DNA from: Deltaproteobacteria bacterium
GTDB taxonomy: Bacteria > Myxococcota_A > Polyangia > Haliangiales > Haliangiaceae
Reading direction: 5' to 3'
DNA: 35,374 bases
NCBI GenBank assembly: GCA_021413675.1
Contig: JAIOQA010000531.1
Location: 1-35,374, forward strand
The notes under the pieces: generated by a model
Database searches by the model: none
What the model was told of the DNA's origin: nothing
The model's input: the letters and a program-made list of their open reading frames with translations, nothing else
Program-made: the position numbers and the translations under genes
Shown here: positions 20,872 through 30,109 of the stretch, piece by piece
Numbering within the stretch: position 1 is the stretch's first letter
How the letters are laid out: each line of letters starts with the position of its first letter

Positions 20872-21885
20872 GAGATCGACACGGTGGCGCGCGATGACCG
20901 CGTCGAGGATCGCGGCCGCGCCGCCGCCGCCGGTGACCTCGGCGAGGCTCACGCCGAACACCTGGACCGCGTACTTGTGCTGGGCGCCGTCGACCGGGAC
21001 CTTGCACTCGATGTCGGTGCGCAGCGCGATGCGGGTCTGCGGCGCGATGCCGGCGATCGTCGCCGCGCTGCCCGCGATCACCTTGCGGTCGCTGCAGATC
21101 TCCTTGTCACCATCGGGGCGATGCTCGACCAGGCGGATCTGGAAGCGCACGGTCGCGGTCGCCGAGCCCAGCGCGGCCGCGGCGATCGTCGTCGCCTGGC
21201 CGATGTCGATCCCGAAGCGCGCGTTCAACAGCTTGTGGCCGGCCGGGACCGTGAACTCGGCGCTCACGCCGGCGGTGCCGCCGATGACGGTGCCCTTCGG
21301 ATCGACGGTGGTCGCCTGGGTGTGCAGCGCGCCGACGGCGGTCGCGATGCTGGTCCCGGTCGCGATCGGCGCGAGCGTCAGCTCGATCGTCTTCGTCGGA
21401 TCCGGCGTCCGGCTCCAGCTCGCGCTCTCGGCGAGCGACGGCGCCTCGAAGCGCAGCCCACCGAGCGACACCACGCTGAGGAGCGTCTGCAGGTTGCTCG
21501 ACTCGCGCGCGAGATCGAGCCGCGCGCTGGTCAGCAGCTTGGCGAAGCTGCTCTCCCACTGCTTCTGCAGCGCGGTGGCGGCGGCGGCGAGCTTCTTCGG
21601 ATCCTGCGTCACCAGGCCGGCGACCGCGGTCTGCAGCGCCTTGTCGTCGAAGCCGACCGCGGCCTTCGCGGCCTCGACCGACTTCTTCGCGCGATCGGCG
21701 ACCGCCTTGAGCGCGGCGGCGTCGCGATCGAGCGCGGCCTGGGCGGTCTTGGCCGCGGCGTCGGCGAGGTCCTGGGCCGTGGGCGCGTGGATCGGGGCCG
21801 CGGATCCGCCGCCGTCGGCGAGGGCGAGCGGCGCGGTGGCGGTGAGGGCGACGAGCGAGGCGACGAGACGAGCGCGGGTGATCAT
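20866..21885 (-). CDS. Secreted protein, unknown function
   Basis: A 339-residue protein with a clear Sec signal peptide (RARLVASLVALTATAPLALA, cleavage likely before Asp). A helical Ala/Lys/Asp-rich region (~35-150: KTAQAALDRDAAALKAVADRAKKSVEAAKAAV) suggests a coiled coil. A beta-rich C-terminal domain follows (KTIELTLAPIATGTSIATAVG ... SAEFTVPAGHKLLNARFGIDIG), with two Cys that could pair. I do not recognise the family. A ribosome site (AGGAGA) sits 7 bases before ATG 21885. The last codon and the TAG stop are inside the right arm of the inverted-repeat element, so the C-terminus may have been altered by an insertion. Confidence 0.8.
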   Translation of the reverse strand: MITRARLVASLVALTATAPLALADGGGSAAPIHAPTAQDLADAAAKTAQAALDRDAAALKAVADRAKKSVEAAKAAVGFDDKALQTAVAGLVTQDPKKLAAAATALQKQWESSFAKLLTSARLDLARESSNLQTLLSVVSLGGLRFEAPSLAESASWSRTPDPTKTIELTLAPIATGTSIATAVGALHTQATTVDPKGTVIGGTAGVSAEFTVPAGHKLLNARFGIDIGQATTIAAAALGSATATVRFQIRLVEHRPDGDKEICSDRKVIAGSAATIAGIAPQTRIALRTDIECKVPVDGAQHKYAVQVFGVSLAEVTGGGGAAAILDAVIARHRVDLD

Positions 21886-21997
21886 CGAGGTTCTCCTGCA
21901 GACCCGGCGACGTGCCGGCGTGCGGGACCTCATTGCAGGCGATGTGCCGCGCGCGCGCGACGCTGATCCGCTGCCTTGGGCACGCCTCGACCGGGGC

Positions 21998-22018
21998 CGA
22001 TGCACGACTCGTGCATCG
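21998..22018. promoter_or_regulatory. 21-bp interrupted palindrome, candidate operator
   Basis: Perfect 10-base arms, CGATGCACGA and TCGTGCATCG, flank a single C. It lies about 112 bases upstream of the secreted-protein start and after the histidine kinase stop. No T-run follows on either strand, so a terminator is unlikely. A dimeric regulator site is the simplest reading. Confidence 0.5.
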
Positions 22019-22063
22019 CGCCCGGATCGCGTGCGCGACACGCGCCGCGCCGCGACGATCCCG

Positions 22064-24388
22064 TCAGCCCGCGGCGCGCCGCTGCCCGTCGAGCAGGACC
22101 CGGACCGTGGCCAGGAGCGTGCTGGGCAGGAACGGCTTGGGCAGGAAGTGGTGCCGATCGGTGCCGGCGCCCATCGCGTCCGGGGCGTAGCCCGACATGA
22201 ACAGCACCAGTGTCTCGGGGTGTTGCTGCGCGAAGCGCGCCGCGAGCTCGGGGCCGCTCATGTCCGGCATCACGACGTCGGTCAGGAGCAGATCGAACCG
22301 CACGCCCGCGGTCGCGGCGAGCGCGAGCGCCTCGGTCGGCGTGCTCGCGACGTCGACCTGGTGGCCGGCGCTGGCGAGCGCGCGGGCGACGATCAGGCGG
22401 AGGGCCGGTTCGTCGTCGACCACCAGGATCCGCGCGGCGGCCGGGCTCGCCGGGCTCGCCGCGCGCGCCGGCTCGGCGAGCGCCTCGCCCGCGACGGCAG
22501 GCAGCAGCACGCGGAAGGTCGTGCCGTGGCCCGGCGTGCTGCTCACGGTGATGTCGCCGCCGCTCTGCTTGACGATCCCGTAGACCGTCGACAACCCGAG
22601 CCCGGTGCCCTTGTCCGGCGCCTTGGTCGTGAAGAACGGCTCGAACACCTGGGCGCGGATCTCCTCGGTCATGCCGACCCCGTCATCCGCGACCGACAGC
22701 ACCAGCCAGGCCTCGCGAGCCCCGGCCGCCGGGATGGTCTCGCGCGTGAGGGTCACCTGGATCGCGCCGCCGCCGGGCAGCGCATCGCGCGCGTTCACGA
22801 CCAGGTTGACCAGCACCTGCTCGAACTGGCCGGGATCGACCATCGCGATCGCCGGCTCGCGGCACGCCGTCACCGTGAGGCGCACGTGCTCGCCGATGAT
22901 GCGCAGCAACATCGACTGCATGTCGACGAGGATGGTGTTGAGGTCGACGGCCTTCGGCATCAGGACCTGACGGCGGCTGAACGCCAGCAGCTGGCGCGTC
23001 AGCTTCGCGCCTCGCGCGGCGGCGCCGATGATCTCCTGCGCGTCCGCGCGATCGCCGGGGCGATCGGTGGCGCCGTCGTGGAGGAAGTGCGCCGAGTTCA
23101 TGATCACGGTCAGCAGGTTGTTGAAGTCGTGCGCGATGCCGCCCGCCAGCTGTCCGACGGCGGCCAGGCGCCCGGCCTGCAGCAGCTGATCCTGGGTCTG
23201 CCGGAGCGCGGCCAGGCTCTCGGTCAACGAGGCGTTGCCGGTCGACAGCTCCGCGAGCTTGTGTTCGCGCTCGACGGTGTAGGCCTGCAGCTTGTCGACC
23301 ATCTCGCCGATCGCGACGGACAGCGCGCGGATCTCCGTCGGGCTCCACACGCCGAGCTGCGGTGGGTGCTGCGCGAAGTCGCCGTTGCCGATCGCGCCCG
23401 CGACGCGCGCCAGCCGCGCGATCGGCCTGGCCATCCAGCCCGCCAGCACGAAGGCCACGCACAGCGCGACGCCCAGCACGAGGCCACCGACCAGGAGGGC
23501 GTGCAGCTGGGCCGCCCGGACGCGATCGTCGAGCAGCGAGCTGGGCCGCGCGACGATCGCGGTCCAGCCGCGCGGGAACGCCCGGGTCACCGCGATGCCC
23601 GCGTGGACCGGGACGCCGTCGGGATCCTTGCCCTCGCGCGTCGTCGGATCGGCGACATCGGCGATCAGCAGGGCGGTCTGCGAGAGATCCTGGGAGCGGG
23701 GGTACCGCTTGCTGCCGCTCGACGCGATGACCTCGTGGCGCTTGTCGAGCAAGAGCACGCTGGCATCCGGGAGCAGCGCCGCGATCCGATCGGCGATCGC
23801 CTGGAACTGTTCGACGTCGAGCGTGCAGGCGACGTAGCCGGCGAACCGATGGTCGCGGGTCCAGATCGGCGTCGCGATGTGGACGCTGACGACCGCGAAG
23901 CGCCGGCCGACGTGCACCCCCGAGATCGCGGTGTCGCCGGTGGCCAGCATGGCCTGCACGTAGTCGCGGTCGCTGTAGCTGGTCGGTGGGATCGCACGAC
24001 CGTCCGGGCCGGTCGGCGGATCGTAGAGCACCGAGGTCGCGTGGGCGTCGCCGATGTAGACGTTGTCCAGCACCGCCGCGCTGCGGTACTGGGCCGCGAG
24101 CTGCGCGAGCTCGGCGCGCGGGAGGTTGGCGACGTCGCCGCCGGTACCGTCGGCCGCGCTGGCCAGGCGCGCCTCGATGGAGTGCGCGATCGCGCGCTGG
24201 ACGCGGATCTGGGCGTCGACCTCCTGCTCGACCTGCGCGCTGAAGGCCGAGACCGCGAACCGATGCTCCTCGTCGCCCTCGTCGATGAGCAGCTGCTCGA
24301 GCCGGTGCGACTCGACCGCGGTCAGCACGATCGCCGACGCGATCGACAGCAGGCTGAGCCAGAGGAAGATGTAGATGCGAAGGCTCAT
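22064..24388 (-). CDS. Hybrid sensor histidine kinase: Cache, HAMP, HisKA, HATPase, REC
   Basis: A 774-residue hybrid sensor. An N-terminal helix leads to a large periplasmic Cache-like sensor (~30-280; [46 protein letters not shown]). A second helix ([21 protein letters not shown], ~290-312), HAMP and a dimerization helix follow, with the phospho-acceptor His420 in [11 protein letters not shown]. The ATPase domain has [17 protein letters not shown] and [18 protein letters not shown]. The C-terminal receiver has phospho-acceptor Asp704 ([13 protein letters not shown]) and KPF. There is no output domain, so the signal must pass to another response regulator or Hpt protein. The gene is preceded by a 24-base near-palindrome. 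The downstream gene (secreted protein, 178 bases away) is the likeliest regulated neighbour. Confidence 0.95.
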   Translation of the reverse strand: MSLRIYIFLWLSLLSIASAIVLTAVESHRLEQLLIDEGDEEHRFAVSAFSAQVEQEVDAQIRVQRAIAHSIEARLASAADGTGGDVANLPRAELAQLAAQYRSAAVLDNVYIGDAHATSVLYDPPTGPDGRAIPPTSYSDRDYVQAMLATGDTAISGVHVGRRFAVVSVHIATPIWTRDHRFAGYVACTLDVEQFQAIADRIAALLPDASVLLLDKRHEVIASSGSKRYPRSQDLSQTALLIADVADPTTREGKDPDGVPVHAGIAVTRAFPRGWTAIVARPSSLLDDRVRAAQLHALLVGGLVLGVALCVAFVLAGWMARPIARLARVAGAIGNGDFAQHPPQLGVWSPTEIRALSVAIGEMVDKLQAYTVEREHKLAELSTGNASLTESLAALRQTQDQLLQAGRLAAVGQLAGGIAHDFNNLLTVIMNSAHFLHDGATDRPGDRADAQEIIGAAARGAKLTRQLLAFSRRQVLMPKAVDLNTILVDMQSMLLRIIGEHVRLTVTACREPAIAMVDPGQFEQVLVNLVVNARDALPGGGAIQVTLTRETIPAAGAREAWLVLSVADDGVGMTEEIRAQVFEPFFTTKAPDKGTGLGLSTVYGIVKQSGGDITVSSTPGHGTTFRVLLPAVAGEALAEPARAASPASPAAARILVVDDEPALRLIVARALASAGHQVDVASTPTEALALAATAGVRFDLLLTDVVMPDMSGPELAARFAQQHPETLVLFMSGYAPDAMGAGTDRHHFLPKPFLPSTLLATVRVLLDGQRRAAG

Positions 24389-24406
24389 CGCTGCCTGCGG
24401 ACGCCT

Positions 24407-24430
24407 GACCGTCGGCCGCGGCCGGCGGTC
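24407..24430. promoter_or_regulatory. 24-bp near-perfect palindrome before the histidine kinase start
   Basis: GACCGTCGGCCG (24407-24418) and CGGCCGGCGGTC (24419-24430) match as inverted repeats at 11 of 12 positions. The palindrome ends 19 bases before ATG 24388, a position from which a repressor or an mRNA hairpin could affect initiation. The high GC content lowers its weight. Confidence 0.4.
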
Positions 24431-24493
24431 CTCCCCGATCGAATCGACCGCTCCGCCTCGAATGTAACGCGAGCGGCGCGGGGCCGCGAAGCG

Positions 24494-25477
24494 TCAGCAG
24501 ATGATCGAGACGCCGGCGTCCGCGAGCAGCGCCGCGCCGACGAGGCCGGCGTCGTCGCCGAGGATCGCGTCGGCGACCGTCAGCGGCTCGAGCGACGCCG
24601 CGGGCGCGAGCGCGTGCAGCGCCGCGATGACCTGCGCGCGCAAGACTTGCGTGCGGCCGAGCATGCCGCCGCCGAGCACCAGCCGAGCGGGGTTGAGCAC
24701 GGCGATCGCGTTGGCCAGGGTCACGCCGAGGAGCGGCGCGAGCTCGGCCCACAGCCCGAGGGCCCAGGCGTCGCCGGCGGCGGCGGCGCGATCGACGTCG
24801 CCCGGGGTGATCGCGTCGATCGCGGTGTCGCGCGTGGCGATCGAGCGCGCGCCGGCCGCGAGCTCGCGGCGCGCGCGGGCCTGGACGTAGCTGCCGCCGA
24901 TGTACGCCTCGACGCAGCCGCGGCCGCCGCACGCGCACGGCGCCGCGTCGGCGCCCCAGACGACCTTGGCGTGGCCGAGCTCGCCGGCGCAGCTGGACGC
25001 GCCCTCGACGAGGCGACCGCCGGCGATCACGCCCGCGCCGATGCCGGTCCCGACGAAGACCAGCAGCACATCGGCGACGCCGCGCGCAGCGCCGTGGACC
25101 TGCTCGCCATAGGCGATCGCGTTGACGTCGTTGTAGACGCCGAGCCGCGCGCGCCCGCCGAGCGCGGCCGCGAGCAGCCGACCGAACGGCACGTCGCGCC
25201 AGCGCAGGTGCGGCGAGTTGGCGACGGTGCCGGCGGTGTCGCGCAGCATCGCGGCCAGGCCGATGCCGACCGGCACGACCGCCTCGGCCTCGAGCTTCGC
25301 CTCGGCCCGCATGCGCTCGATCACCGCGACCAGCCGGCGCACGATCGTGTCCGGATCGCGCGGCTCGCCGACCGGCTCGCGGTGATGTGCGACGAGCGCG
25401 CCATCGGCGACGCGGATCGCCGCGATGCGCAGGTTGGAGCCGCCGAGATCGACGCCGATCGCGATCGCCACGATCAC
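24494..25477 (-). CDS. ROK family sugar kinase
   Basis: A 327-residue sugar kinase of the ROK family, which includes glucokinases, mannokinases and N-acetylmannosamine kinases. Phosphate-1 motif IGVDLGGSNLR; YNDVNAIAYGE; adenosine region VFVGTGIGAGVIAGG; and the zinc-binding signature, with His in GELGHAKV and Cys in CACGGRGCVEAY. It phosphorylates a hexose with ATP. GTG 25477 overlaps the phosphomannomutase stop by 4 bases. Because it sits with a phosphomannomutase and a mannose-1-phosphate guanylyltransferase, mannose or glucose is the likely substrate (inference). No helix-turn-helix, so it is not a ROK repressor. Confidence 0.92.
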   Translation of the reverse strand: MIVAIAIGVDLGGSNLRIAAIRVADGALVAHHREPVGEPRDPDTIVRRLVAVIERMRAEAKLEAEAVVPVGIGLAAMLRDTAGTVANSPHLRWRDVPFGRLLAAALGGRARLGVYNDVNAIAYGEQVHGAARGVADVLLVFVGTGIGAGVIAGGRLVEGASSCAGELGHAKVVWGADAAPCACGGRGCVEAYIGGSYVQARARRELAAGARSIATRDTAIDAITPGDVDRAAAAGDAWALGLWAELAPLLGVTLANAIAVLNPARLVLGGGMLGRTQVLRAQVIAALHALAPAASLEPLTVADAILGDDAGLVGAALLADAGVSIIC

Positions 25478-26865
25478 GCCTCCGCGAGCGCGCGCCGCGC
25501 CACGGCGATCGATTCCTCGACGATCGCGCGCAGCTCGGCGAGCCGCGCCTGATCGCGCGCCTCGCACCGCACGACCAGCGCGGCCTGGGTGTTCGAGGCC
25601 CGGACCAGGCCCCAGCCGCCGTCGAACATCGCGCGCACGCCGTCGACGTCGACGACGCTCGAGACATCGGGGCGCGCGCGCAGGGCCGCGGTCACCCGCG
25701 CGACCACCGCGAACTTGAGGTCATCGGGGCAGTCGACGCGCAGCTCGGGGGTGTTGACCATGACCGGCAGGGTCGCGGCGTGGTCGGCGAGCGTCATCGC
25801 GCTCTGCGACAAGAGCTCGAGCAGCCGCGCGCCGGCGTAGATCGCGTCGTCGAAGCCGAGCCAGCGGTGCGCGAAGAACACGTGGCCGGACATCTCGCCG
25901 CCGAGCAGCGCGCCGGTCTCCTTCATGCGCGCCTTGATGAGCGAGTGGCCGACCTTCCACATCTCGGCCTCGCCACCGGCCTTGCGCAGCTCGTCGAACA
26001 TCGCCTGCGAGCACTTCACCTCGCCGATGAAGCGCGCGCCCGGCACCTCGGCGAGGATCGCGCGGCCGAACAGGATCATCAGCTGATCGCCCCAGAGGAT
26101 CCGCCCGGTGCTGTCGACCGCGCCGATGCGATCGGCGTCGCCGTCGAACGCGATGCCGAGCTCGGCGCCGGTCGAGGCGACCGTGGCGATCAGGTCGGCG
26201 ACGTTCTCGGGCAGCGTCGGATCGGGGTGGTGATTCGGGAACCGCCCGTCCATCTCGCAGTACAGCGGAACGACCTCGAAGCCGAGCCGCTGGTAGAGCG
26301 CCACGCCGAGTGGCCCGCCGGCGCCGTTGCCAGCGTCGACGACGACCTTGGGCCGGCGCGGGCCGAGGCGGAGCTGGCCGGCGGCGTAGGCGAGGTAGTC
26401 GGCGGTGATGTCGATCTCGCGCAGGCTGCCGACGCTCGGCCCGGCGGCCAGGCCGGTGGCGCGGCGCGCGAGGATCGCGTCGCGCAGCGCGAGGATCTCG
26501 GCGCCGAACAGCGCGCCCTTGCCGAGCAGCAGCTTGAAGCCGTTGTCCTCGGGCGGGTTGTGGCTGCCGGTGATCATCACGGCGCCGTCGACCGGCAGCG
26601 TGCTGGCCGCGAAGTAGAGGAGCGGCGTCGGTCCCACGCCGATGTCGACGATGTCCGCGCCCTCGCGCAGGCCGGCGAGCAGCGCGGCGTGTAGCCGCGG
26701 CGAGGTCAGGCGACAGTCGCGGCCCAGCGCGATCTGCGGGCGCCGGTCCACGGCGCGCGCGATCCGCGCGGCCACGGCGCGGCCGAGGTCGGTGACGAGC
26801 GGGTCGTCGAGGTCGCGGTCGGCGTGACCGCGGATGTCGTACTCGCGAAAGATGCGCTGGTTCAT
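25474..26865 (-). CDS. Phosphomannomutase/phosphoglucomutase
   Basis: A 463-residue alpha-D-phosphohexomutase, the length of bacterial AlgC/ManB-type enzymes. The catalytic phosphoserine is Ser101 in TGSHNPP, the Mg2+ loop is DGDADR (241-246), the sugar-binding loop is GEMSGHVFF, and the phosphate-binding segment is RASNTQ near the C-terminus. It interconverts hexose-6-phosphate and hexose-1-phosphate (mannose and/or glucose). ATG 26865 is 2 bases after the guanylyltransferase stop, and its stop overlaps the ROK kinase start. It supplies mannose-1-phosphate to the upstream enzyme in the same unit. Confidence 0.95.
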   Translation of the reverse strand: MNQRIFREYDIRGHADRDLDDPLVTDLGRAVAARIARAVDRRPQIALGRDCRLTSPRLHAALLAGLREGADIVDIGVGPTPLLYFAASTLPVDGAVMITGSHNPPEDNGFKLLLGKGALFGAEILALRDAILARRATGLAAGPSVGSLREIDITADYLAYAAGQLRLGPRRPKVVVDAGNGAGGPLGVALYQRLGFEVVPLYCEMDGRFPNHHPDPTLPENVADLIATVASTGAELGIAFDGDADRIGAVDSTGRILWGDQLMILFGRAILAEVPGARFIGEVKCSQAMFDELRKAGGEAEMWKVGHSLIKARMKETGALLGGEMSGHVFFAHRWLGFDDAIYAGARLLELLSQSAMTLADHAATLPVMVNTPELRVDCPDDLKFAVVARVTAALRARPDVSSVVDVDGVRAMFDGGWGLVRASNTQAALVVRCEARDQARLAELRAIVEESIAVARRALAEA

Positions 26866-26867
26866 GA

Positions 26868-27926
26868 TCAAAGGAAGCGCTCGAGGCCACGGCGCGTGAG
26901 CTCGTCGACGGCGAGGCGCACGTCCTGGGCGCGGGCGCGCGGCACGACCAGCACCGCGTCGCCGCTCTGCACGACGACGAGATCGCTGCAGCCGACGACG
27001 ACGACGGTGCGGCCGGGGTCGGCCATGACGACGTTGCCGGTGCCGTCGACGACGACGCCGTCGCCCAGCGCGGTGTTGCCGCGCGCGTCGGCGCCGGTGA
27101 TCGCGGGCACCGCGGCCCACGAGCCGACGTCGTCCCAGCCGAAGTCGCCGCGCACGGTGACCACGCCCGGGGTCTTCTCCATCACGCCGTGATCGATCGA
27201 GATCGCGGGCAGGGCGGGGTAGAGCGCCGCGGTCAGCGCCGCCGCGCCCGCGACGTCGTGCGCGAGCGCGTCCGCGATCTGCGCGAGCGCAAGGCCGATC
27301 GCCGGCACCAGCCGCGCGAGATCGTCGACGATGCGGCGGGCGCGGCAGAAGAACATGCCGCCGTTCCACAGGTGTCGCCCGCCGGCGAGGTAGGCCGCCG
27401 CGGTGGTCGCGTCGGGCTTCTCGACGAAGCGCGCGACCTCGGTGACGCCGGCCTGCGCGGTCGGCGCGCCCAGCTCGAGGTAGCCGAAGCCGGTCTCGGC
27501 GCGCGTCGGCGCGATGCCGATCGTGCAGATCACGTCGGCGCGCTCGGCGGCGGCGAACGCGGTCGCGACCGCGGCGTACCAGCCGGGCTCGTCGCCGATG
27601 TGCTGGTCCGCGGGCAGCACGCCGAGCACCGCGTCGGGATCGCGCGCCAGCAGGTGGATCGCGGCGAGGCCGATCGCCGCGGCGGTGTTCCGGCCGATGG
27701 GCTCGACGAGGATCGTCGAGCCCGGCGCCTCGACGGCGGCCAGGGTCGCCTGGCTCGCGGCGGTGACGACCATGACCTGGCCAGCGGCGTGGGCGCCGCG
27801 GCGGACCGCGGCGGCGAGCAGCGACTCGCCGGCGCCGAGCGCGAGGAACTGCTTGGGGCGCGCGCGGCGGCTCGCCGGCCACAGCCGCGTGCCGCTACCA
27901 CCGGCGAGGATGACTGCGTGTCGCAC
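26868..27926 (-). CDS. manC: Mannose-1-phosphate guanylyltransferase
   Basis: A 352-residue nucleotidyltransferase of the GDP-mannose pyrophosphorylase type, without the isomerase domain of longer PMI-GMP proteins. The GTP loop is LAGGSGTRLWPASR with Lys25 in RPKQFL. Other markers are VLPADQHIGD, GFGYLELG, FVEKPD, LWNGGMFFCR, VMEKTPGV and FGWDDVGSW. It makes GDP-mannose from mannose-1-phosphate and GTP. GTG 27926 is preceded by other in-frame codons, but the GTP loop leaves no room for a shorter protein. First gene of the cassette, so the promoter should lie in the 86 bases upstream. GDP-mannose feeds exopolysaccharide and LPS sugars. Confidence 0.93.
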   Translation of the reverse strand: MRHAVILAGGSGTRLWPASRRARPKQFLALGAGESLLAAAVRRGAHAAGQVMVVTAASQATLAAVEAPGSTILVEPIGRNTAAAIGLAAIHLLARDPDAVLGVLPADQHIGDEPGWYAAVATAFAAAERADVICTIGIAPTRAETGFGYLELGAPTAQAGVTEVARFVEKPDATTAAAYLAGGRHLWNGGMFFCRARRIVDDLARLVPAIGLALAQIADALAHDVAGAAALTAALYPALPAISIDHGVMEKTPGVVTVRGDFGWDDVGSWAAVPAITGADARGNTALGDGVVVDGTGNVVMADPGRTVVVVGCSDLVVVQSGDAVLVVPRARAQDVRLAVDELTRRGLERFL

Positions 27927-28012
27927 GGGCGAATCGTCGGCCAGCGGCCGCGTGAATACAAGGTGGCCGACTCGCGGCGCCCGTGGCATGCGGCGCGCGC
28001 GGCGCGCCTGCG

Positions 28013-29023
28013 TCAGCTTTCGCGCAGACAGCCGCGATAGCCGGCGAGCACGTCCTTGTCGGAGACCGGGCCCGCGCCCTTGGTCCCGAGGAAGTACGTG
28101 CACGACGCCGCGTCGAGGCTGCTCGGGTGCGCGCCGACGACGTAGTCGGTGAGCTCGAACGCGAAGCCGGTGACGCGCCCGAACCGGGTCAGGTGCTTGC
28201 GCAGCCGCGGCGAGCGCGTCAGCGAGCCGAGGAAGTAGCGCCACGACCAGGCCAGCGCGGTGCCCGCGCCCGCGACCGCGCCGCTGTCGAGCTCGTCGAA
28301 CTCGCGGAACAACCGGCGGTGCCCGACGTGGGTGAAGCGCGTGAAGTCGAAGCCCTCGAGGTGGACCTGCTGCATGAACGGGATCTCGGAGTAGACGATC
28401 CCGCTGGGCTTCAGCACGCGGTGGATCTCGGCGACGCACCGCACCGGATCGGCGACGTGCTCGAGCACCGCCTGGACCACGACGCCGTCGACGCTCGCGT
28501 CGCTGAACGGCAGGTCGTGGGCGTCGCCGAAGATCGCCGCGTCCGAGCACGGCGAGGGATCGAGCGTCACTAGCCGGATCGCCGGATCCTGCGCGACCGT
28601 CGCCATGCCCTTGCCCTCGAGGCCGCTGCCGACCACGAGCACGACCGGCGCGGCGCTCTGCGCGAACAGGTGCTGCTTCATCGCGGCGAAGCAGCGGGTC
28701 GCGGACAGGTTCACCGACGTCGACGGCAACCGCCGGATCCACTCGCGCACCTGCCGCGGCAGCGTCCGGGTCTCGGCCGGCGCGCGATGGTAGTCGTCGA
28801 CCGCGAACACCGACCGCGCCTCGTCGATCAGCACCGGGCGGCCGCGGACGATCGGGAAGACCTTCCCGCAGCCCTCACAGCGCACCTCGTCGTGATCGAC
28901 CGCGAGCGCGGCGCGGCACGGGCATCGGAGGATCTCGAGGAATGCTTCGAAGGCCCGCATCATCCCCCGCATCGTACGATCGTCGGGGAGCAGGCTGACC
29001 ACGAATCGCCGAAACTCGGACAT
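28013..29023 (-). CDS. Methyltransferase domain protein with N-terminal zinc ribbon
   Basis: A 336-residue protein. An N-terminal Trm112-like zinc ribbon uses Cys34, 36, 49 and 52 (RCPCRAAL; RCEGCGKVFPIVRGRPVLI). A type-11 SAM methyltransferase domain follows (VVLVVGSGLEGKG, LDPSPCSDAAIFGDAHDLPFSDASVDGVVVQAVLEHVADP, IHRVLKPSGIVYSEIPF). The glycine motif (GSGLEGKG) departs from the usual GxGxG. Such ribbon-methyltransferases modify small molecules or sugars in many secondary and polysaccharide pathways; the target here is unknown. ATG 29023 was used, but ATGs 17-21 codons later are possible. It lies upstream of the GDP-mannose cassette, so a polysaccharide link is possible. Confidence 0.85.
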   Translation of the reverse strand: MSEFRRFVVSLLPDDRTMRGMMRAFEAFLEILRCPCRAALAVDHDEVRCEGCGKVFPIVRGRPVLIDEARSVFAVDDYHRAPAETRTLPRQVREWIRRLPSTSVNLSATRCFAAMKQHLFAQSAAPVVLVVGSGLEGKGMATVAQDPAIRLVTLDPSPCSDAAIFGDAHDLPFSDASVDGVVVQAVLEHVADPVRCVAEIHRVLKPSGIVYSEIPFMQQVHLEGFDFTRFTHVGHRRLFREFDELDSGAVAGAGTALAWSWRYFLGSLTRSPRLRKHLTRFGRVTGFAFELTDYVVGAHPSSLDAASCTYFLGTKGAGPVSDKDVLAGYRGCLRES

Positions 29024-29051
29024 CGGTCAGCCGATATTGGTGGGCCGAAAA

Positions 29052-29079
29052 CGACCGACGGGCCCGCGTGGGCCCGTCG
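29052..29079 (-). terminator. Hairpin terminator after the EF-hand-like lipoprotein gene
   Basis: CGACGGGCCC (29056-29065) and GGGCCCGTCG (29070-29079) pair perfectly over 10 bases with the tetraloop GCGT. On the minus strand the stem is followed closely by GT and CGTTTT, a short T-run. It lies 38 bases after the lipoprotein stop and before the methyltransferase start. Confidence 0.75.
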
Positions 29080-29116
29080 TCAGTGCGCGTGCGATCGCGT
29101 GATCGCCTCGCTCAGG

Positions 29117-30109
29117 TCACGGGACGGTGAACGTGCCCTTGACCGTGGTCACGCCGACGCCGACCGACAGCGCCTCGACGCCGTTGATCGAGACGTCCGG
29201 CGCGAGCAGCGTCGAGATCAGGTCGTTGTTCTTGAGCTCGTCGACCGTGATGTTGCAGTCGTGGGTCGGCGCCTTGTCGAACAGCGAGATGATCGTCGTG
29301 GTGCCGCCGGTGCAGCCGCAGTCGGCCTTGGTCGTGTCGAGCGGCTTCGGGCAGTTCGTATCGATCTGGTCGTTGAAGGTCGAGACGACCGCCGGGATGA
29401 CCTTGCTGTCGAGGTCGGCCTGGGTGATCGCGCCGCCGATGACGCCGGGCGAGGCGTCCGAGCCGATCGCGGTGTCGGTGACGCCGCCCAGCTTGGCGCG
29501 GGCGCCGATCAGGTCGAGCTGCACGGGCGCGCCCGACAGCGACAGCTTGAGCGTGACCTTGCCGGGACCGCCGGTGAACTGCGCGCCGATGATCTTGCCG
29601 ACCATGATCGCGTCCGTCGGGCCGGTCGTGTCGACGTCGAACGTGCCGGTGCCCGCGAGGTGCTTGCCGCAGGTGGTGTCGTCGTTCGGATCGGTGCACG
29701 GCGCCGGCGAGGGGTTCGTGCCCAGGTAGACCTGGAGCGCGACGCCGTTGGCCATGTCGAGCGCGGTCGCCTTGACGTTCGCGAGCAGGATGATGCTGCC
29801 GCTGTTGACCTGCTTGTCGATCGTCGGCTGGAGGTCGAACGAGCCCGAGCCGGCCGCGCTCGAGAGCGCCGCGAGGATCTGGCCCAGCGCGTTGTCGACC
29901 TTGCCGTCGCCGTCGAGGTCGAGGCCGTACTTGCTGCCCTCACCGGCCTTCACCGGCAACTTGACGGAGTCGACCACGTAGGTGTGGTTGGTGCCGTTCG
30001 GGTCGACGGTCATGGTGTCGTCGTCGCCGCTCGAGCCGCCACAGGCGACCGCGCCGAACGAGAGAGCCGAAACCGCGAGCAGAATCGAAGAGCGCTGGAC
30101 TAGTCTCAT
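29117..30109 (-). CDS. Predicted lipoprotein with an EF-hand-like calcium loop
   Basis: A 330-residue protein with a signal peptide and lipobox (SFGAVAC, Cys23) followed by an acidic GGSSGDDD linker, typical of exported myxobacterial lipoproteins. Near residue 64 is DLDGDGKVDN, the DxDxDGxxD pattern of calcium-binding EF-hand/dockerin loops. The rest is beta-rich (FDLQPTIDKQVNSGSIILLANV, KVTLKLSLSGAPVQLDLIGARAKLGG), with four or more Cys in CTDPNDDTTCGKH and NCPKPL..CGCTGG. I do not recognise the family. ATG 30109 has a ribosome site (AAGGGG) about 9 bases upstream, and a hairpin terminator follows the gene. Confidence 0.82.
   Translation of the reverse strand: MRLVQRSSILLAVSALSFGAVACGGSSGDDDTMTVDPNGTNHTYVVDSVKLPVKAGEGSKYGLDLDGDGKVDNALGQILAALSSAAGSGSFDLQPTIDKQVNSGSIILLANVKATALDMANGVALQVYLGTNPSPAPCTDPNDDTTCGKHLAGTGTFDVDTTGPTDAIMVGKIIGAQFTGGPGKVTLKLSLSGAPVQLDLIGARAKLGGVTDTAIGSDASPGVIGGAITQADLDSKVIPAVVSTFNDQIDTNCPKPLDTTKADCGCTGGTTTIISLFDKAPTHDCNITVDELKNNDLISTLLAPDVSINGVEALSVGVGVTTVKGTFTVP

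Noticed and set aside
22001-22040. Hairpin after the histidine kinase as a terminator
   Set aside because: No T-run follows the palindrome on the minus strand, so it is kept as an operator candidate only.
20894-25552. 1552-codon open frame on the plus strand
   Set aside because: It lies opposite real minus-strand genes (secreted protein, histidine kinase, ROK kinase); composition is that of an antisense shadow in high-GC DNA.
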